From contig CM048753.1 in assembly GCA_026315105.1 (NCBI GenBank), positions 71,706,547-71,770,546 on the forward strand: a stretch of 64,000 nucleotides of DNA. Direction: 5' to 3'. The number at the start of each line of letters is the position of its first letter. The stretch's first letter is position 1. The position numbers and the translations under genes are program-made. The DNA is from Locusta migratoria. Its lineage: Eukaryota > Arthropoda > Insecta > Orthoptera > Acrididae. Positions 12,002-22,880 of this stretch are shown here, piece after piece. The notes below the pieces were generated by a model. It was not told where the DNA came from. It did not search any database and saw only the letters and a program-made list of their open reading frames with translations.

Positions 12002-12389
12002 ATCAAATTTCTCGTCTCATTGCAACAACCCATTTCCTCCTCTGCAGCTTGTTTTCAATGTAAACCTTGGATGAAATAATAAATGTTGATAAAGTTAAAT
12101 ACATAATTCAAATGCGCGAAACAATAAACGTATGTTATATTTTAAACGGTACTCGTTTGAAAAAATAAATATTCGCCGTTTTATTTATTGTTTCTACAGT
12201 AACATAAACAGTAGGCATAATTTCTAATAGAACTGCGTAACTTAATGGTTCGCACAGATGCTACCTAGATTTCAGAAAGCCACTGCCACATATGCGAAAA
12301 TGTGGCGATTAATAGTACAGCGTGGCACCGCAGAGAGCGCTAAAAACAATGTCATCATCCGTGTATGTGTTATTCTCTCACTCTTCTGT
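12002..12389. other. No feature recognised
   Basis: AT-rich spacer between two CR1-like fragments; the frame that opens at 12258 only becomes LINE-like past about 12390. Confidence 0.4.
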
Positions 12390-13485
12390 TGTGTTTTTCC
12401 CGACTTCAAGAAGGCGTTCGACGCGGTGCCACACTGCAGACTGCATACGAAGATACGAGCTTATGGAATAGGTTCACAGATTTGTGACTGGCTGGAAGAC
12501 TTCCTAAGTAATAGAACGCAGTACGTTGTTCTCGACGGCGAGTGTTCATCAGAGACGAGTGTATCGTCAGGCGTGCCCCAGGGAAGTGTGATAGGACCGC
12601 TATTATTTTCTATCTATATAAATGATCTGATGGACAGAGTAAGTTGTAATTTGCGGCTGTTTGCTGATGATGGTGTGGTGTATGGGAGGGTGTCGTCTAT
12701 AACTGACTGTAATAGCATACAGGTTGACGTAGACAAAATTTGTAGTTGGTGCGAAGAATGGCAACTAGCTCTCAATGTGGAAAAATGTAAGGTGATGCGC
12801 ATGAGTAGAAAAAACAATCCCATAATGTTCGAATACAGCATTAGTAGTGAGCTTCTTGATGCGGTCGCGTCGTTCAAATATCTAGGCGTAACATTGCAGA
12901 GCGATATGAAATGGAACGAGCATGTAAGGACAGTTGTGAGTAAGGCGGACAGCCGACTTCGGTTTATTGGGAGAATTTTGGGAACATGTACTTCATCCGT
13001 AAAGGAGACCACGTCTTGAGTATTGCTCAAGTATTTGGGACCCGCAGCAGATCAGTTTAAAGGAAGACATAGAGGCGGTTCAGAGGCGAGCAGCTAGATT
13101 TGTTACCGTAGGTTCGACCAATGCGCGAGTGTCACGGAAATGCTCCGACAACTCAATTGGGGATCGCTGGAGGAAAGACGACGTTCTTTTCGTGAATTTG
13201 TGTTGAGGAAATTTAGAGGGCCGCAATTTGAAGCTGAGTGTAGAATGATCTTGCTGGCACCTACTTACATTTCGCGTAGTGATCACAAAGATAAGATAAG
13301 AGAAATTAGAGCTCGTACGGAGGCATATAGGCATTCTTTTTTCCTCATTCTACTTGTGCGTGGAGTAAGAAAGGAAACGCCTAGTACTGGTACAGCGTAC
13401 CCTCCGCCACGCACCTTACGGTGAATTGCGGAGTATGTATGTAGATGTAAACACGGTGGATTGCGGAGTATGCATGTAGATGTAG
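12390..13485 (+). pseudogene. CR1-like LINE (family b), RT fragment with 3' end
   Basis: The sense strand carries RT motif A (DFKKAFDAVPH), motif B (SGVPQGSVIGPLLF), the catalytic FADDGVVYG box and the thumb (LNVEKCKVMRMSRK, KYLGVTLQSDMKW), then a stop near 13017 after a small deletion. A second frame (13140-13424) resumes with the C-terminal text LRQLNWGSLEERRRSFREF and TYISRSDHKDKIREIRARTE. Homology starts near 12390, so the endonuclease and RT N-terminus are gone. The last 35 bp (GGATTGCGGAGTATG...) repeat the preceding 3' terminus (13430-13451). It still has a base that is deleted in the longer copy at 30-32 kb. Confidence 0.88.
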
Positions 13486-13905
13486 AAGGATCACAGGGGC
13501 AACGACGTGTCCGTGGAATACAGTACGGTATTTGTTTTCTAAATGACGGGTTCGGGAGTAAAAAGCAGTGACATTTTGGCCACAAATTACTTAACGCCGC
13601 ATACGATGTAGTATCTTGCATGCAGAGAGAAATACATGAGTTAGTTTCAAAAATCTACGCAGATGGAAGCTTGTTCTCTACTGGTACTTAGGCAAATCTG
13701 CATTTATAACACGGTATATGTGAGGAAATGGCACACCACTAGAATGTCAGTTACCATGTTTTACGTCCGAGCCCCTGAAATACCACCCTGTCCATCAGAG
13801 AGGCGGACATTCCTAACCAAACGTCTTGAGCACTATCAACAAGTTTAAATAATTCAGAAAATATGCATTTCCGGACTACGGTTTACCAGATGTTTTTCTT
13901 GGATA
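13486..13905. other. No feature recognised
   Basis: No coding or repeat signal until a (TTA)n run at about 13912-13932. Confidence 0.4.
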
Positions 13906-15175
13906 TATTATTGTTATTATTATTATTATTAGCGAATGTCCCCATGGGAGAACTATAAGCACGTGATTTATCAATATTTCTGAAGATTCTTCTTATTTTC
14001 TCCCCAAACGCCTTCTTTCTTTCTTAGGTCCGCTGTGGTCGGTATGGTTTTGGTGCCGTCTCTGAACTAAACTTCCACTTGTGAATTTTTCTTCTGAATA
14101 TATCCCTGTCTGATGTGTTTGTTATGTCATTTTTTTTTTTTTTGCTTATGTCAAATCCTTCTTAACTTCAGTGTTGTCACATAGTCCAATAGACGTTTAG
14201 TTATCCTGTTTCCAGGTAATCTGTGGAGGTGTCCATCAAATTTCATTCGTCTCTTTCTGATGTCAGTTTCGATATTTGATAGTATTTCGGTTGTCTCGAT
14301 GGTCTGTAGTCTGTATCCATCTTGTCTGTATCTTGGTCCTAGGATTTTCCTAATAATTTTTCTCTCTACTTTCTTAATTTCTTGTAAATATATTTTTCTA
14401 TTCAGTGAGAGTGTTTCACTTGCATATGTGACTGTAGGTTTGATAACTGTGTCGTAGTGTCTGATTTTACTTCCTTTTGACAGGCATTTTTTGTTATACA
14501 TGTTTTGAACAAGTCCGAATGCTTTCTTGATTTTCTGTAATCGTTTGTTTTGTGCTATTTTCTCGAGTCCTGTAGGTTCCATAACTTCGCCGAGATACTT
14601 TGAAGTGTTTGACTCTGTTGATTTCACCATAATTTGTTTTGAGTTTCGGAATATCTAATTTGGAGCAAATAAATTCAGTCTTCTCAAAGGAGATTTGCAG
14701 GCCAACCTTCACTGCACAATCTTTGAGGATCTCAATTTGTTTTAATGCGGTTTCTTCACAGTCATTTATAATTGCTAGGTCGTCTGTAAACGCTAAATAA
14801 GGGATGTTCAATTTTCCCTAACCTCTTCCTAGTTCGATTGGCTTCCAGAACTTTTGTTTACTTAGTTCGAGTCATCGTTCTTTCATTACGTTGTCTAAAA
14901 CTTTGTTGAATATTAGTGGCGAGAGCCTATCTCCTTGTCTTACTCCTGTTTTAATTAAGAATGGTTCCGACATTCCATCTATGAATTTAATTTTCGATTT
15001 GGTTTATCTCAGTGTTTGTTCAATTAGTTTTCTGGTTTTGGTGTCTACTCCACGTTCTTCGAGAATGTTAAATAAGGACTGTGTGTCTATAGAGTCATAT
15101 GCTTTCTTAAAATCAACGAATGTGCACACTATTGGTTTAGACCGGATTGCTTTAATTTTTTAAATAGCTTTAAGG
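13906..15175 (-). pseudogene. Non-LTR retrotransposon (family f), RT palm to C-terminus
   Basis: On the minus strand, RT motif A appears as TFVDFKKAYDSID (about 15100), motif B as GVRQGDRLSPLIFN (about 14930), the catalytic box as AFTDDLAII (about 14790) and then a long C-terminal domain (14630-14151: RLQKIKKAFGLV, VTYASETLSL, KVERKIIRKILGPRYRQDGY). The frame is broken between 14891 and 14811 and near 14630. The (TTA)n run at 13912-13932 is probably the 3' tail. The text differs from family e, so this is a second RTE-like or related lineage. Confidence 0.8.
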
Positions 15176-15204
15176 TTAAAGATCTGTTCAGGGCATCATC
15201 TATT

Positions 15205-15430
15205 AGGTCGAAAATATTCCACCCGGCGCGAAAGATGTACGAGACAGGCAAAATACTCTTATACTTGAAGGAAAACGCAAAAATCCCAACTAAAAAAATC
15301 AGACGCTAGCAAATGTGAAACTTACGGAACCATCACTTTAATAACTCATTAAATCATTACAGAAAAATGGAAAATATGGTATAAGTCCTACTCGGGGATG
15401 ATCAGTTTGGATTCTGGAGAAATGTAGGAA
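15205..15430 (+). pseudogene. RTE-like LINE (family e) RT fragment, plus strand
   Basis: Decayed text FHPARKMYETGKILLYLKEN, then GDDQFGFWRNVG, matches the RT region of the 8-kb minus-strand copy (VRKMYETGEIPSDFKKN, EDQFRFRRNVG). Stops and frame changes throughout. Confidence 0.65.
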
Positions 15431-15444
15431 TTTTATTTTGTTTT

Positions 15445-15850
15445 TCGTTTTTCTTGATGACGACGTCCTCCTGAGTAGTCCCCGCCCGGAGATCCGAATG
15501 GGGGACTATTTTACGTCCGGCATATTTTACCCAAGAAGACGTCATCATTGTATAGTCATACAGTAGAGCTGCATGTCCTCGGGAAAGGTAACGGCTGTAG
15601 TTTCCCCTTGCTTTCAGCCGTTCGCAGTAGCTGTGTGGCAAAGCCACATTATCCGATGTTACAAGGCCAGCTCAGTCAATCATCCAGACTGTTGCCCCTG
15701 TAACTACTGAAAAGGCTGCTGCCCCTCTTCAGGAACCACACGTTTGTCGGCCCTCTCCACAGATACCACTCCACTGTGGTTGCACCTATGGTACGGCTAT
15801 CTGTATCTGTACCTCGGCAACGTCAGTGCTTCATGGGAGTTAACAAACAA
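15445..15850 (-). pseudogene. RTE-like LINE 5' region and start of endonuclease ORF
   Basis: The minus strand reads KIVPHSDLRAGTTQEDVVIK, which in related orthopteran elements I remember directly precedes the apurinic-type endonuclease. The upstream part (15650-15850) matches the remembered 5' untranslated sequence. It abuts an RT fragment of the same family in the opposite orientation. Confidence 0.55.
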
Positions 15851-17591
15851 AATTAGGCGCTGTAAGTAAAACCATCTGTCCTTCAGTGAACATTAATTCT
15901 GACAGTCATATTCAGTGGCATGTAAGGACTGATTACTTTACTGGTATGTGATCATTTACGTTTAAAAGGAAATGTTTTTCTCAAAAACCTCAACACGTAC
16001 TACACAACAAAATAAAAAATGCCACTATCATGAAAATGACGAGGTTGAGTTGAAATAAGAAAAATTAGTAATCGTTAAGTTATTTATTGAATTAAAGAAA
16101 TATACCTTTGTTCAGTCTTCAATAAATCAATGGTTTTATACAATTCCGTTGCATATAGATATTATCTTCCCCTTGATACAGAATCCACTGTCCAATAAAT
16201 ACGTTTGTAATCATAAATATAGAGTGAAATAAATCAAACTCGATACAATCATTGCTGACCAATTCAACCTCAGTACACAACACAGTTGCCAGACGTCTGT
16301 CAGCTAGCCTAGCCCACAATCGACTCTTCTGCTCAACAGCTCACTCCCAAGGGGGCGCAGTAAGCGATGCGCAGTAGGAAACGCGTTTTCGCCGTTCTGC
16401 GCATGACGTCACTGTGGGACAGCTGGGAGCAAAATAATATGCAGAGTAGGTTGCTAACTCGTGTGCATGTGTGTGTGTTACCATTTCTGGTGTATTTGCT
16501 TAACCCTCCCATTCCCACGTTATGAATTCAGCTTTGGAAAAATTAAAATTCAGTGTTTTCTGTATTAATACAGTGCTCTAAAGATCAAAATACGTGTTTT
16601 AAAAGTTTTGGTCGCACTATTGATTTTTTTTATGTCATGTATATCATGAACAACACAGACGTTTGTATCAAGGTATTTTATTACTTGGGACGTTATTTTG
16701 TTGGTGGTTAACACTGTCAGATCAATAATGCTAGTATAATCTTCGCCACAGCAACAAAGACAATTCACTGCTCAAATAAAATAACATGAACCACACTCGC
16801 GCTCCTAATCACAGCCACGTACAGACGGCTACGTAACACGAACTACAAGACGGACAGGTTAATGCCTCAAAAGTGGCTACACGCCGTACCAAGCGGCAAA
16901 ATGTCATACTACAAGCATGTTATTAATCAACAACAATGCGATTTTAAGGACTGATGCACAAAATACGGTATAAATCAGCTTTTAATACGTTGTTGTTGTC
17001 GAGAAACAGCACTGGGAGTGAAAGGGTTAAATAGTTTGTTTCACTTCATAGTTTGCAAGTAAAAAGTTCATAGTGGAAAGTACATTGATTTCCCGAGTGC
17101 TTGTCGCGCGTGCTAAAATTTTTGCTGTAATTCTTTGAAATACTTCTGTTATTATTTATACAATTCCAGACTGTAATTCTCACAGCGGGAACACATAGGG
17201 AACTAAAATAAAGTTTCATTTTTTCCTCGAGATGGAACATTAAAGAAAGTGTAGCTCTCACAGTGCTACAGGAAGGACAATGTAAATGTTGCACATTCTC
17301 GAATACGCTCCCGGCATTTCAATGAAACCGATTATGTATGGGATTTACAGTCGGAGTTGCTTAATTTGAAAGAAAAAAAGTGTTTAAAACATTCCTGTTC
17401 TTTTAAAGTCAGCAGTCCATATTAAAGAAATTGTCGATACGTTTGTGATTTGATATGTTACTGATACGTATCGCGTAAATCTACGATAGAATATGGCCCA
17501 GCACTCTTAACTGCAATATTTTGGCGCAGAATAGCACTTTGTATTTAAGGCAGAAACAGTTTCTTTAGTCAAAAACTTGATACAAATGCAC
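15851..17591. other. No gene recognised; one promoter-like patch
   Basis: Mostly AT-rich. The only notable spot is a GC-rich patch (about 16340-16440) with TGACGTCA at 16404-16411; its reverse complement resembles 18745-18830. No protein-like frame. Confidence 0.4.
16340..16440 (-). promoter_or_regulatory. CRE-containing GC patch, possible element promoter
   Basis: Contains the palindrome TGACGTCA (16404-16411) in the context TCCCACAGTGACGTCA on the minus strand. The same context recurs on the plus strand at 18768-18784, and both are followed by a CGCTTACTG stretch. A repeated promoter of a mobile element is possible; activity cannot be judged from sequence. Confidence 0.3.
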
Positions 17592-17756
17592 ATTCCGAGT
17601 AGGGTTGCCAGATCTCCGGGCGCCGCCCGGAGTGCCCGGGTTTGGAATGAATTCTCCGGGTCCACGGGACAATCACTCTCATCTCCGGGCTTGAATGTAA
17701 CCATCTTAACTTTTTTTACGACGCTTTTTAAGTACTATGCTCATGTAGCGACGATC

Positions 17757-17893
17757 TACATCGAACTTAACGTAACTTAAGCTAAGGACGAACACAACAT
17801 CCATGTCCTATGGGGGGATTCGAACCTCTGGCGGGAGCAGCCTCGCGCACCGTGGCAAGAAGCCTCAGTGCGCTCGGCCATCTCGGCCGGCTC
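17757..17893 (-). mobile_element. SINE-C (tRNA-headed) inside the hAT-like element
   Basis: Reverse complement begins GAGCCGGCCGAGATGGCCGA, has the B box GAGGTTCGAATCCCC, then a tail resembling SINE-B (GGACATGGATGTTGTGTTCG). No clear target duplication was found. Confidence 0.7.
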
Positions 17894-18175
17894 CTCTCTA
17901 GTAATTATGAATAACTTTGTATAAATGTCAATTTCTTATTGCAACAAAACGCAACTTTTCTGTTCTTCCTCTGAAAACATTTCATTGTTGCTTCGGTAGT
18001 AATCTGCTAAGCATTATTAAGCAAACACTGTTGCGGCAACGTGTCGATTTGCGACGTCTATTATTTATGTTAGTTCGTTCATTGTTTGTTATCAGTTTAC
18101 CGGCAATTTTTGGAATACTCGGGTCGTGTGTGAACAGACAAGCTTACATTAACTCAGATTAGTGAGTAATAACAG

Positions 18176-18533
18176 TGAAATGAAGAGACGATATCTAAGT
18201 TCGTTCCGTGAAGAATGGTTGCAGGAAGAAAATTATAAAGATGGCTACAAAAAGTTGATACTGATGAGTGTATGTGTAAGTGCAGAATATGCAATATCTC
18301 ATTTACTGTTAAGTACGACGGAGTGAAAGCTGTGAATAAATATTTACAATCAGAAAGACACAAAGCGAATATTACCACACAAAAGAAGAATCAGTCGCTT
18401 CTTAAATTCTTGCCGAAACAAATGTCTGCAGAAGACGACAAAGTCACTGCAACGGAATTGACTTTGACTTACCATGGTGTGAAACACCACCATTTTTACA
18501 ATACTTGCTGGGAGGGAGGAGATGATAAGGTTT

Positions 18534-18536
<3 letters not shown>
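18176..18536 (+). pseudogene. hAT-like transposase N-terminus (zinc finger), frameshifted
   Basis: From about 18180 the text is MKRRYLSSFREEWLQEE. One frame change later it is WLQKVDTDECMCKCRICNIS, a Cys-rich finger of BED/TTF type, then KAVNKYLQSERHK and FLPKQMSAEDD up to about 18500. The catalytic DDE domain is absent, cut off by the poly-T/G-rich insert. Position inside hAT-like ends supports the assignment. Confidence 0.6.

Positions 18537-18582
<46 letters not shown>
18535..18582. repeat. Poly-T tract, 48 bp
   Basis: Uninterrupted T run inside the hAT-like element, followed by G-rich sequence with an eleven-G run. It may be the reverse of a retrotransposed poly-A tail. Confidence 0.9.
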
Positions 18583-18586
<4 letters not shown>

Positions 18587-18725
18587 CACATGCAATCCTG
18601 GTTCTGGTTGGGGTGGGGGAGTTGGTCGCAGTTGGGGGGGGGGGTGAGTCATTGGCCAAGGGGGAGGGGGGCACGTATGGTCTCCGGGCCTGGCTCGAGT
18701 TCAGTGTGGCAACCCTAATTCCGTG

Positions 18726-18949
18726 CCATACCGGACTATGCCTGTGCAGGCCGTTTGGGAGCTCGCAGTCCCACAGTGACGTCACAGCGCCAGCCAATGG
18801 CAGAGCAGAGCGCTTACTGCCCAACCTTATATTTATTAGCCTTGAGCTCACTCTCTACTACTCGCCTCAGCAGACAAAGAAGCTGCTGTAGCGCAGATGG
18901 TACATCGCAGTTGCAAAAACATTATGATGTGCAGTAGTTACAAACATGG
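18726..18949 (+). promoter_or_regulatory. CRE-containing promoter-like repeat
   Basis: Carries TCCCACAGTGACGTCAC (TGACGTCA at 18777-18784) and a downstream TTATATTTATTAG, related to the reverse complement of 16340-16440. Lies just outside the right end of the hAT-like element. Confidence 0.3.
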
Positions 18950-18961
18950 ACTGAGATTATC

Positions 18962-19138
18962 AAATGTTTCAAATTCAAATGTTTGTGCAGTTTATGGGAC
19001 TTAACTACGGGGTTATCAGTCCCTAAACTTACAAACTACTTATGAACTACTTACGAACTAGGACGGCACAAATATCCATGCCCGAGGGGGGATTCGAACC
19101 CCCGACCGTAATGGCCCCTCGGCCACCGCGGCCGGCTA
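18962..19138 (-). mobile_element. SINE-A copy with internal deletion
   Basis: Flanked by the 12-bp duplication ACTGAGATTATC (18950-18961 and 19139-19150). Compared with other copies, about 30 bp between the A and B boxes are missing, so the internal promoter is probably broken. Confidence 0.93.
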
Positions 19139-19210
19139 ACTGAGATTATCGATCATGGATGACTTTCACATACAAAATAAATCTATAAGGCGGATACACG
19201 TTCAGATTCT

Positions 19211-19738
19211 ATATCTACATCTACATACATACTCCGCAATTCATCGTAAGGTGCGTGGCGGAGGGTACACTGTACCACTACTAGGCATTTCCTTTCCTAT
19301 TACACTCCTAAATTGAACGAGGAAAGAAAGAGGCCGGGAGGGCCGCATCACTCTGAGATGCTTGGTTGGCTGAGTCCCTGGCATGCGCAGGGATAACGAG
19401 ATCCGGCTTTTGGCACGTGAAACTACAGGAGCAGGTGTTGGTAGCAGTGGCTGCTACTTCCGTTTGAGTTGTATGAAAAAGGTCGCGTGTTCAACAAAAA
19501 AATGGATGGTTTTATGAACCAAGTGATATCCGTTTGAGTTGACACACTGATTTTGGCCTTGGCCGCTCGCTCCGTACGAGCCCTAATTTCTCTTATCTTG
19601 TCTTTGTGATCTTTACGCGAAATGTAAGTAGGCGGCACCAAGATCGTACTACACTCAGCTTCAAATTCCGGCCCTCTAAATTTCCTCAACAGAAATTCAC
19701 GAAAAGAACGTCGTCTTTCTTCCAGCGATCCCCAAAAC
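19211..19738 (-). pseudogene. CR1-like LINE (family b) 3' end, interrupted
   Basis: The 3' tail (19211-19330) and C-terminal coding part (about 19568-19738: WGSLEERRRSFREF, TYISRKDHKDKIREIRARTE on the minus strand) match the copies at 13 and 30 kb. Between them lies about 240 bp of unrelated sequence that contains CCGTTTGAGTTG twice. Confidence 0.8.
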
Positions 19739-19936
19739 AAAAATAAAGCTAAAAATCCATAAATAATGAACTTCAGCCTATGGCTGCCTATTTTCATATG
19801 AACAACACATAACTCAGAAAGTATGTCTTTAGGGACTAAGGTTTACTAGACATTTTACCCCTTTTTTTTGGGGGGGGGGAGAGGGTATGCATACTACCAC
19901 CTCCCAAAGTATTGGACATTTCTTGTTTGTTTGTTT

Positions 19937-20005
<69 letters not shown>

Positions 20006-20611
20006 CATATGTAAAATAGAATCGACAGATAGAATGAAATTAAATGACTATTTCCTTTTATTGCGCCATGAAAGTGAAATCAAATACGCATTTCTGTGAA
20101 AAGACCACCCTCATATGACTCCTCCTTTGTCAGAAAACGACCGCAGAACAAAAAAAAAAAAAAAAAAACCTCGCAGGTGTCGCGAAGCACCAGAGGGAGA
20201 GAGATCAATAATGTAATTGTCTGGGGTGAGGGTCCGACAATGGAAGTAAGGGGAGAGGGCGTATGAACGCGACGAAAACGCCAGAAACAGGGGAGTCGGG
20301 AATTAATAAAACACCAGGGGGAGAGGGTGCGAAAACGTTTCGGCCGGGAGTCTTTCACAGAGCTACTGCGTCACGTGGGATAATTTTTTCCCGGAATTTA
20401 ATAAAAGTTTCAGAGCAATGTACTCCGCTTCCCTTTTGTATTGTTTTGTGTGCGGCATAAGCGACAAAAGCTGTATAAAGCGGTATTGTGACCTGGGCCT
20501 TCAGAGTATTTATAGAAGGAGTGTACGGTGGACTTTTGCTGATCGGTCACAGGTATTGCATCGAAGAAGGGGATGGTGCAAGTTCTGCACAGCCTACGGA
20601 CTGCCATATTG
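19739..20611. other. Low-complexity region with long homopolymers
   Basis: Holds a nine-base G run near 19870, a 64-base T run (19938-20001) preceded by a (TTTG)n stretch, and a 19-base A run (20150-20168). No coding signal. Confidence 0.6.
19938..20001. repeat. Poly-T tract, 64 bp
   Basis: The longest homopolymer in the window, preceded by TTTGTTTGTTTG. Confidence 0.95.
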
Positions 20612-21640
20612 ACCCACTTTAGGTCACGGTAGTAACACTAAAAGTGGGCCTTTGAGATCGTCTTTTGACAGCTCGAAATTTAAATGAAAATACCGGCCTA
20701 ACCATGCATCTGACACGAAAATTGAATAACCGAATTTGTAGAGGACAAAATTCTCTACAACTGTGCTCTCTTATGTGTTTTTCATATCTCGTAGCGTTTC
20801 AAAGATATTTGCAAAAATAACGACGATTTTGGGATGTATGTCTGTCCGTAACGTGTTCCCTATTTTTAAGACGAACCGTTCAGTTTAGTTCCTTTTGACA
20901 GGCATTTTCGCCCACTTTAGGTTACGGTAGTAACACTAAAAGTGGGCCTTTGCGATCGTCCTCTGACGGCTCAAAATTTAAATGAAAATAACAGCTTAAC
21001 TATTCATCTGACACGAAAATTGAATAACCGAATTTGTAGAGGAGAAAATTCTCTACAACTTTGCTCTCTTATGGTCTTTTTTTCATATCTTGTAGCGTTT
21101 CAAAGATATTTGCAAAAATAACGGCGATTTTGGGATGTATGTCTGTCTGTCCGTCGGTTTGTCCGTCTGTCCGTAACGTGTTTTTAAATCGAACCGTTCA
21201 ACCGATCAGCACCACATTTTACAGACATGATTGTAGGCCACCACAGACCAGAACCTCCCTTTTTCAAATTTTCCGAAAAAAATACGTTAATAATAACTAA
21301 AAAAAGCCGTTTGTAACACAATTGTAACTGCAAACGAACCGTTCATCTGACACGAAAATTGAATAACCTAATTGATATAGGAGAATATTCTCTACAACTT
21401 AGCTCCCTTATGTTTCTTTCATGTCTCGTATCGTCGTTGGAGACATATTTGCAAAAATAACGGTGATTTTGGGATGTATATCTGTCTGTCAGTAACGTGT
21501 TCCCTGTTTTTAAGACGAACCGTTGAAACAATCAGCACCAAATTTTACAGACATAATTGTAGGTCGCCAGAGACCGGAACCTCCCTTTTTCAAATTTTTC
21601 GGACTAAAAATACAGTAGTAGTATAAAAAAAGCCGTTTGT
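20612..21640. repeat. Degenerate tandem repeat, about three units
   Basis: Two units start CCCACTTTAGG(T)CACGGTAG (20613 and 20909); both continue through ATCTGACACGAAAATTGAAT and TTTGGGATGTATGTCTGTC. A third, from 21344, begins at the CATCTGACACGAAAATTG part. Unit spacing is roughly 300-390 bp. Each full unit starts with an inverted pair (CCCACTTT ... AAAGTGGG) that could form a hairpin. The GTCTGTCCG runs are a minor internal microsatellite. Confidence 0.75.
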
Positions 21641-21970
21641 AATATAAATGTATCGTTTGAGAGATATTTGCAAAAATAATGGAGATTTGACACCCTCCAT
21701 TGAATTAATGAAAACCAGCCGTTCGCAGATGTCACGTGACATTCCTCGCCCAGAACTCTCTCTGGCATACGCCATCTTGCGTTCCGTATTTGATGATTTC
21801 CTTATTGTAACTTACATGTTGCCATTTCGAAACAATGCCGCAATCAATAATTAACAAAAACACATCGTTATTCGTACGTTAAATGATAATCTAGTATCTA
21901 CAAATGCCATATTAGCATCAGTTAACAACGGCCATCAATAGTATCAGATTAAATGACTCTTCTTTAGATT

Positions 21971-22041
21971 GATAGCCGTAGCGTAGTGGGCAAGGCGTTA
22001 GACTATGACGCTAAAGGTCGGTGGTTCGTAACCCGCGACCA
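21971..22041 (+). repeat. tRNA-like sequence (SINE head or tRNA pseudogene)
   Basis: Has a perfect A-box-like TAGCGTAGTGG (21979-21989) and a B-box-like GGTTCGTAACC (22023-22033) at tRNA-like spacing. The T loop and anticodon stem do not fold properly, so a working tRNA gene is unlikely. Confidence 0.45.
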
Positions 22042-22379
22042 TTTAAACTTTTTTCCTAAAAGGGTTTCAGACACTCTTATTAATTAATTTTGTATTATTT
22101 AGATTATTAGTTTGGTCCAAAATGTTTGCAAAAACTTATAAAACTACAAATCTAAAGTGGGCCGTAAAACACGTCAGTGTGATTGTTTGGATGAGATGAA
22201 CCAGAGTCAACCAACGTTACGCATTGCTGATACAATATGTCCTTTCGAAGAGGTATCTGTGGAAACGTAGGCCTATCAGGGGAAAGATAATGTCCATAGG
22301 AAAAGAAAAGAGACATTTGGTGACAAGAAAATCAGCAACATGAATATAAAGAGTTCAAATGAAGAACCAGTTCTCAGCG

Positions 22380-22835
22380 AAGAACGGAAATTTGAAAGGT
22401 GAAAGAACTTTTAGAGGGACTCTACAAAGGAAATAAACTTAGAGACAAAATTGTAGAAAGGTAAGAGGAAGTAGATGAGAATAGGAGGTACTATACTGAG
22501 AGCAGAATTGTACGAAGCACACAAAGACGTAAGAAGAAATAAGACTCCGGGAGTTGAGGATATTCCACCAGAGCTTCCGAAGTCTCTGAGAGAGCCAGCG
22601 ATGACAGAAGTATTCCACCTGGCGTGGAAGATGTTTGAAACAGGTAAAATACTTTCACACTTGAATGAAAATTTAATAATCCCAATTACAAAAAAGCAGG
22701 TGCGGGCAGAAGCGAAAATTACAGAACCATCAGTTCAATGACTCATAAAATTATTACAGAGGAGTGGAAAATGTGGTATAATCAGTACACGGGGAAGATC
22801 AGTATGGATTTACTAATTATCTTAGATTAACGAAA
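22380..22835 (+). pseudogene. RTE-like LINE (family e), RT N-terminal fragment
   Basis: The sense strand reads LYEAHKDVRRNKTPGVEDIP, then EVFHLAWKMFETGKILSHLN and ENLIIPITKKQ, the 'K..KAPG.DGIP' and 'ETG.IP..WK...IIPI.KK' segments that open RTE-type RTs. A stop follows at 22739 and later text is decayed. Confidence 0.7.
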
Positions 22836-22880
22836 GGCTAATGTACATTTCCAGCTTTATTAGATTTACAGAAAAAAATG

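Larger units (their letters stand above)
17600..18717 (+). mobile_element. hAT-like DNA transposon, defective
   Basis: The ends read TAGGGTTGCCAGATC (left) and, reverse-complemented, TAGGGTTGCCACACT (right). They are flanked by the 8-bp near-duplication ATTCCGAG (17592-17599) / ATTCCGTG (18718-18725). An 8-bp duplication with short TAGGGTTGCCA ends fits the hAT superfamily. The interior holds a broken N-terminal transposase, a SINE-C copy (17757-17893) and a 48-base poly-T run beside a G-rich stretch. Confidence 0.75.

Noticed and set aside
12614..13030. Minus-strand 138-codon frame
   Set aside because: Antisense of the family-b RT on the plus strand, which carries all RT motifs. The same shadow occurs at 30497-30979.
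13912..13932. (TTA)n run as an independent feature of interest
   Set aside because: Best explained as the 3' tail of the family-f LINE on the minus strand; a similar run at 29403-29422 is ordinary low-complexity DNA.
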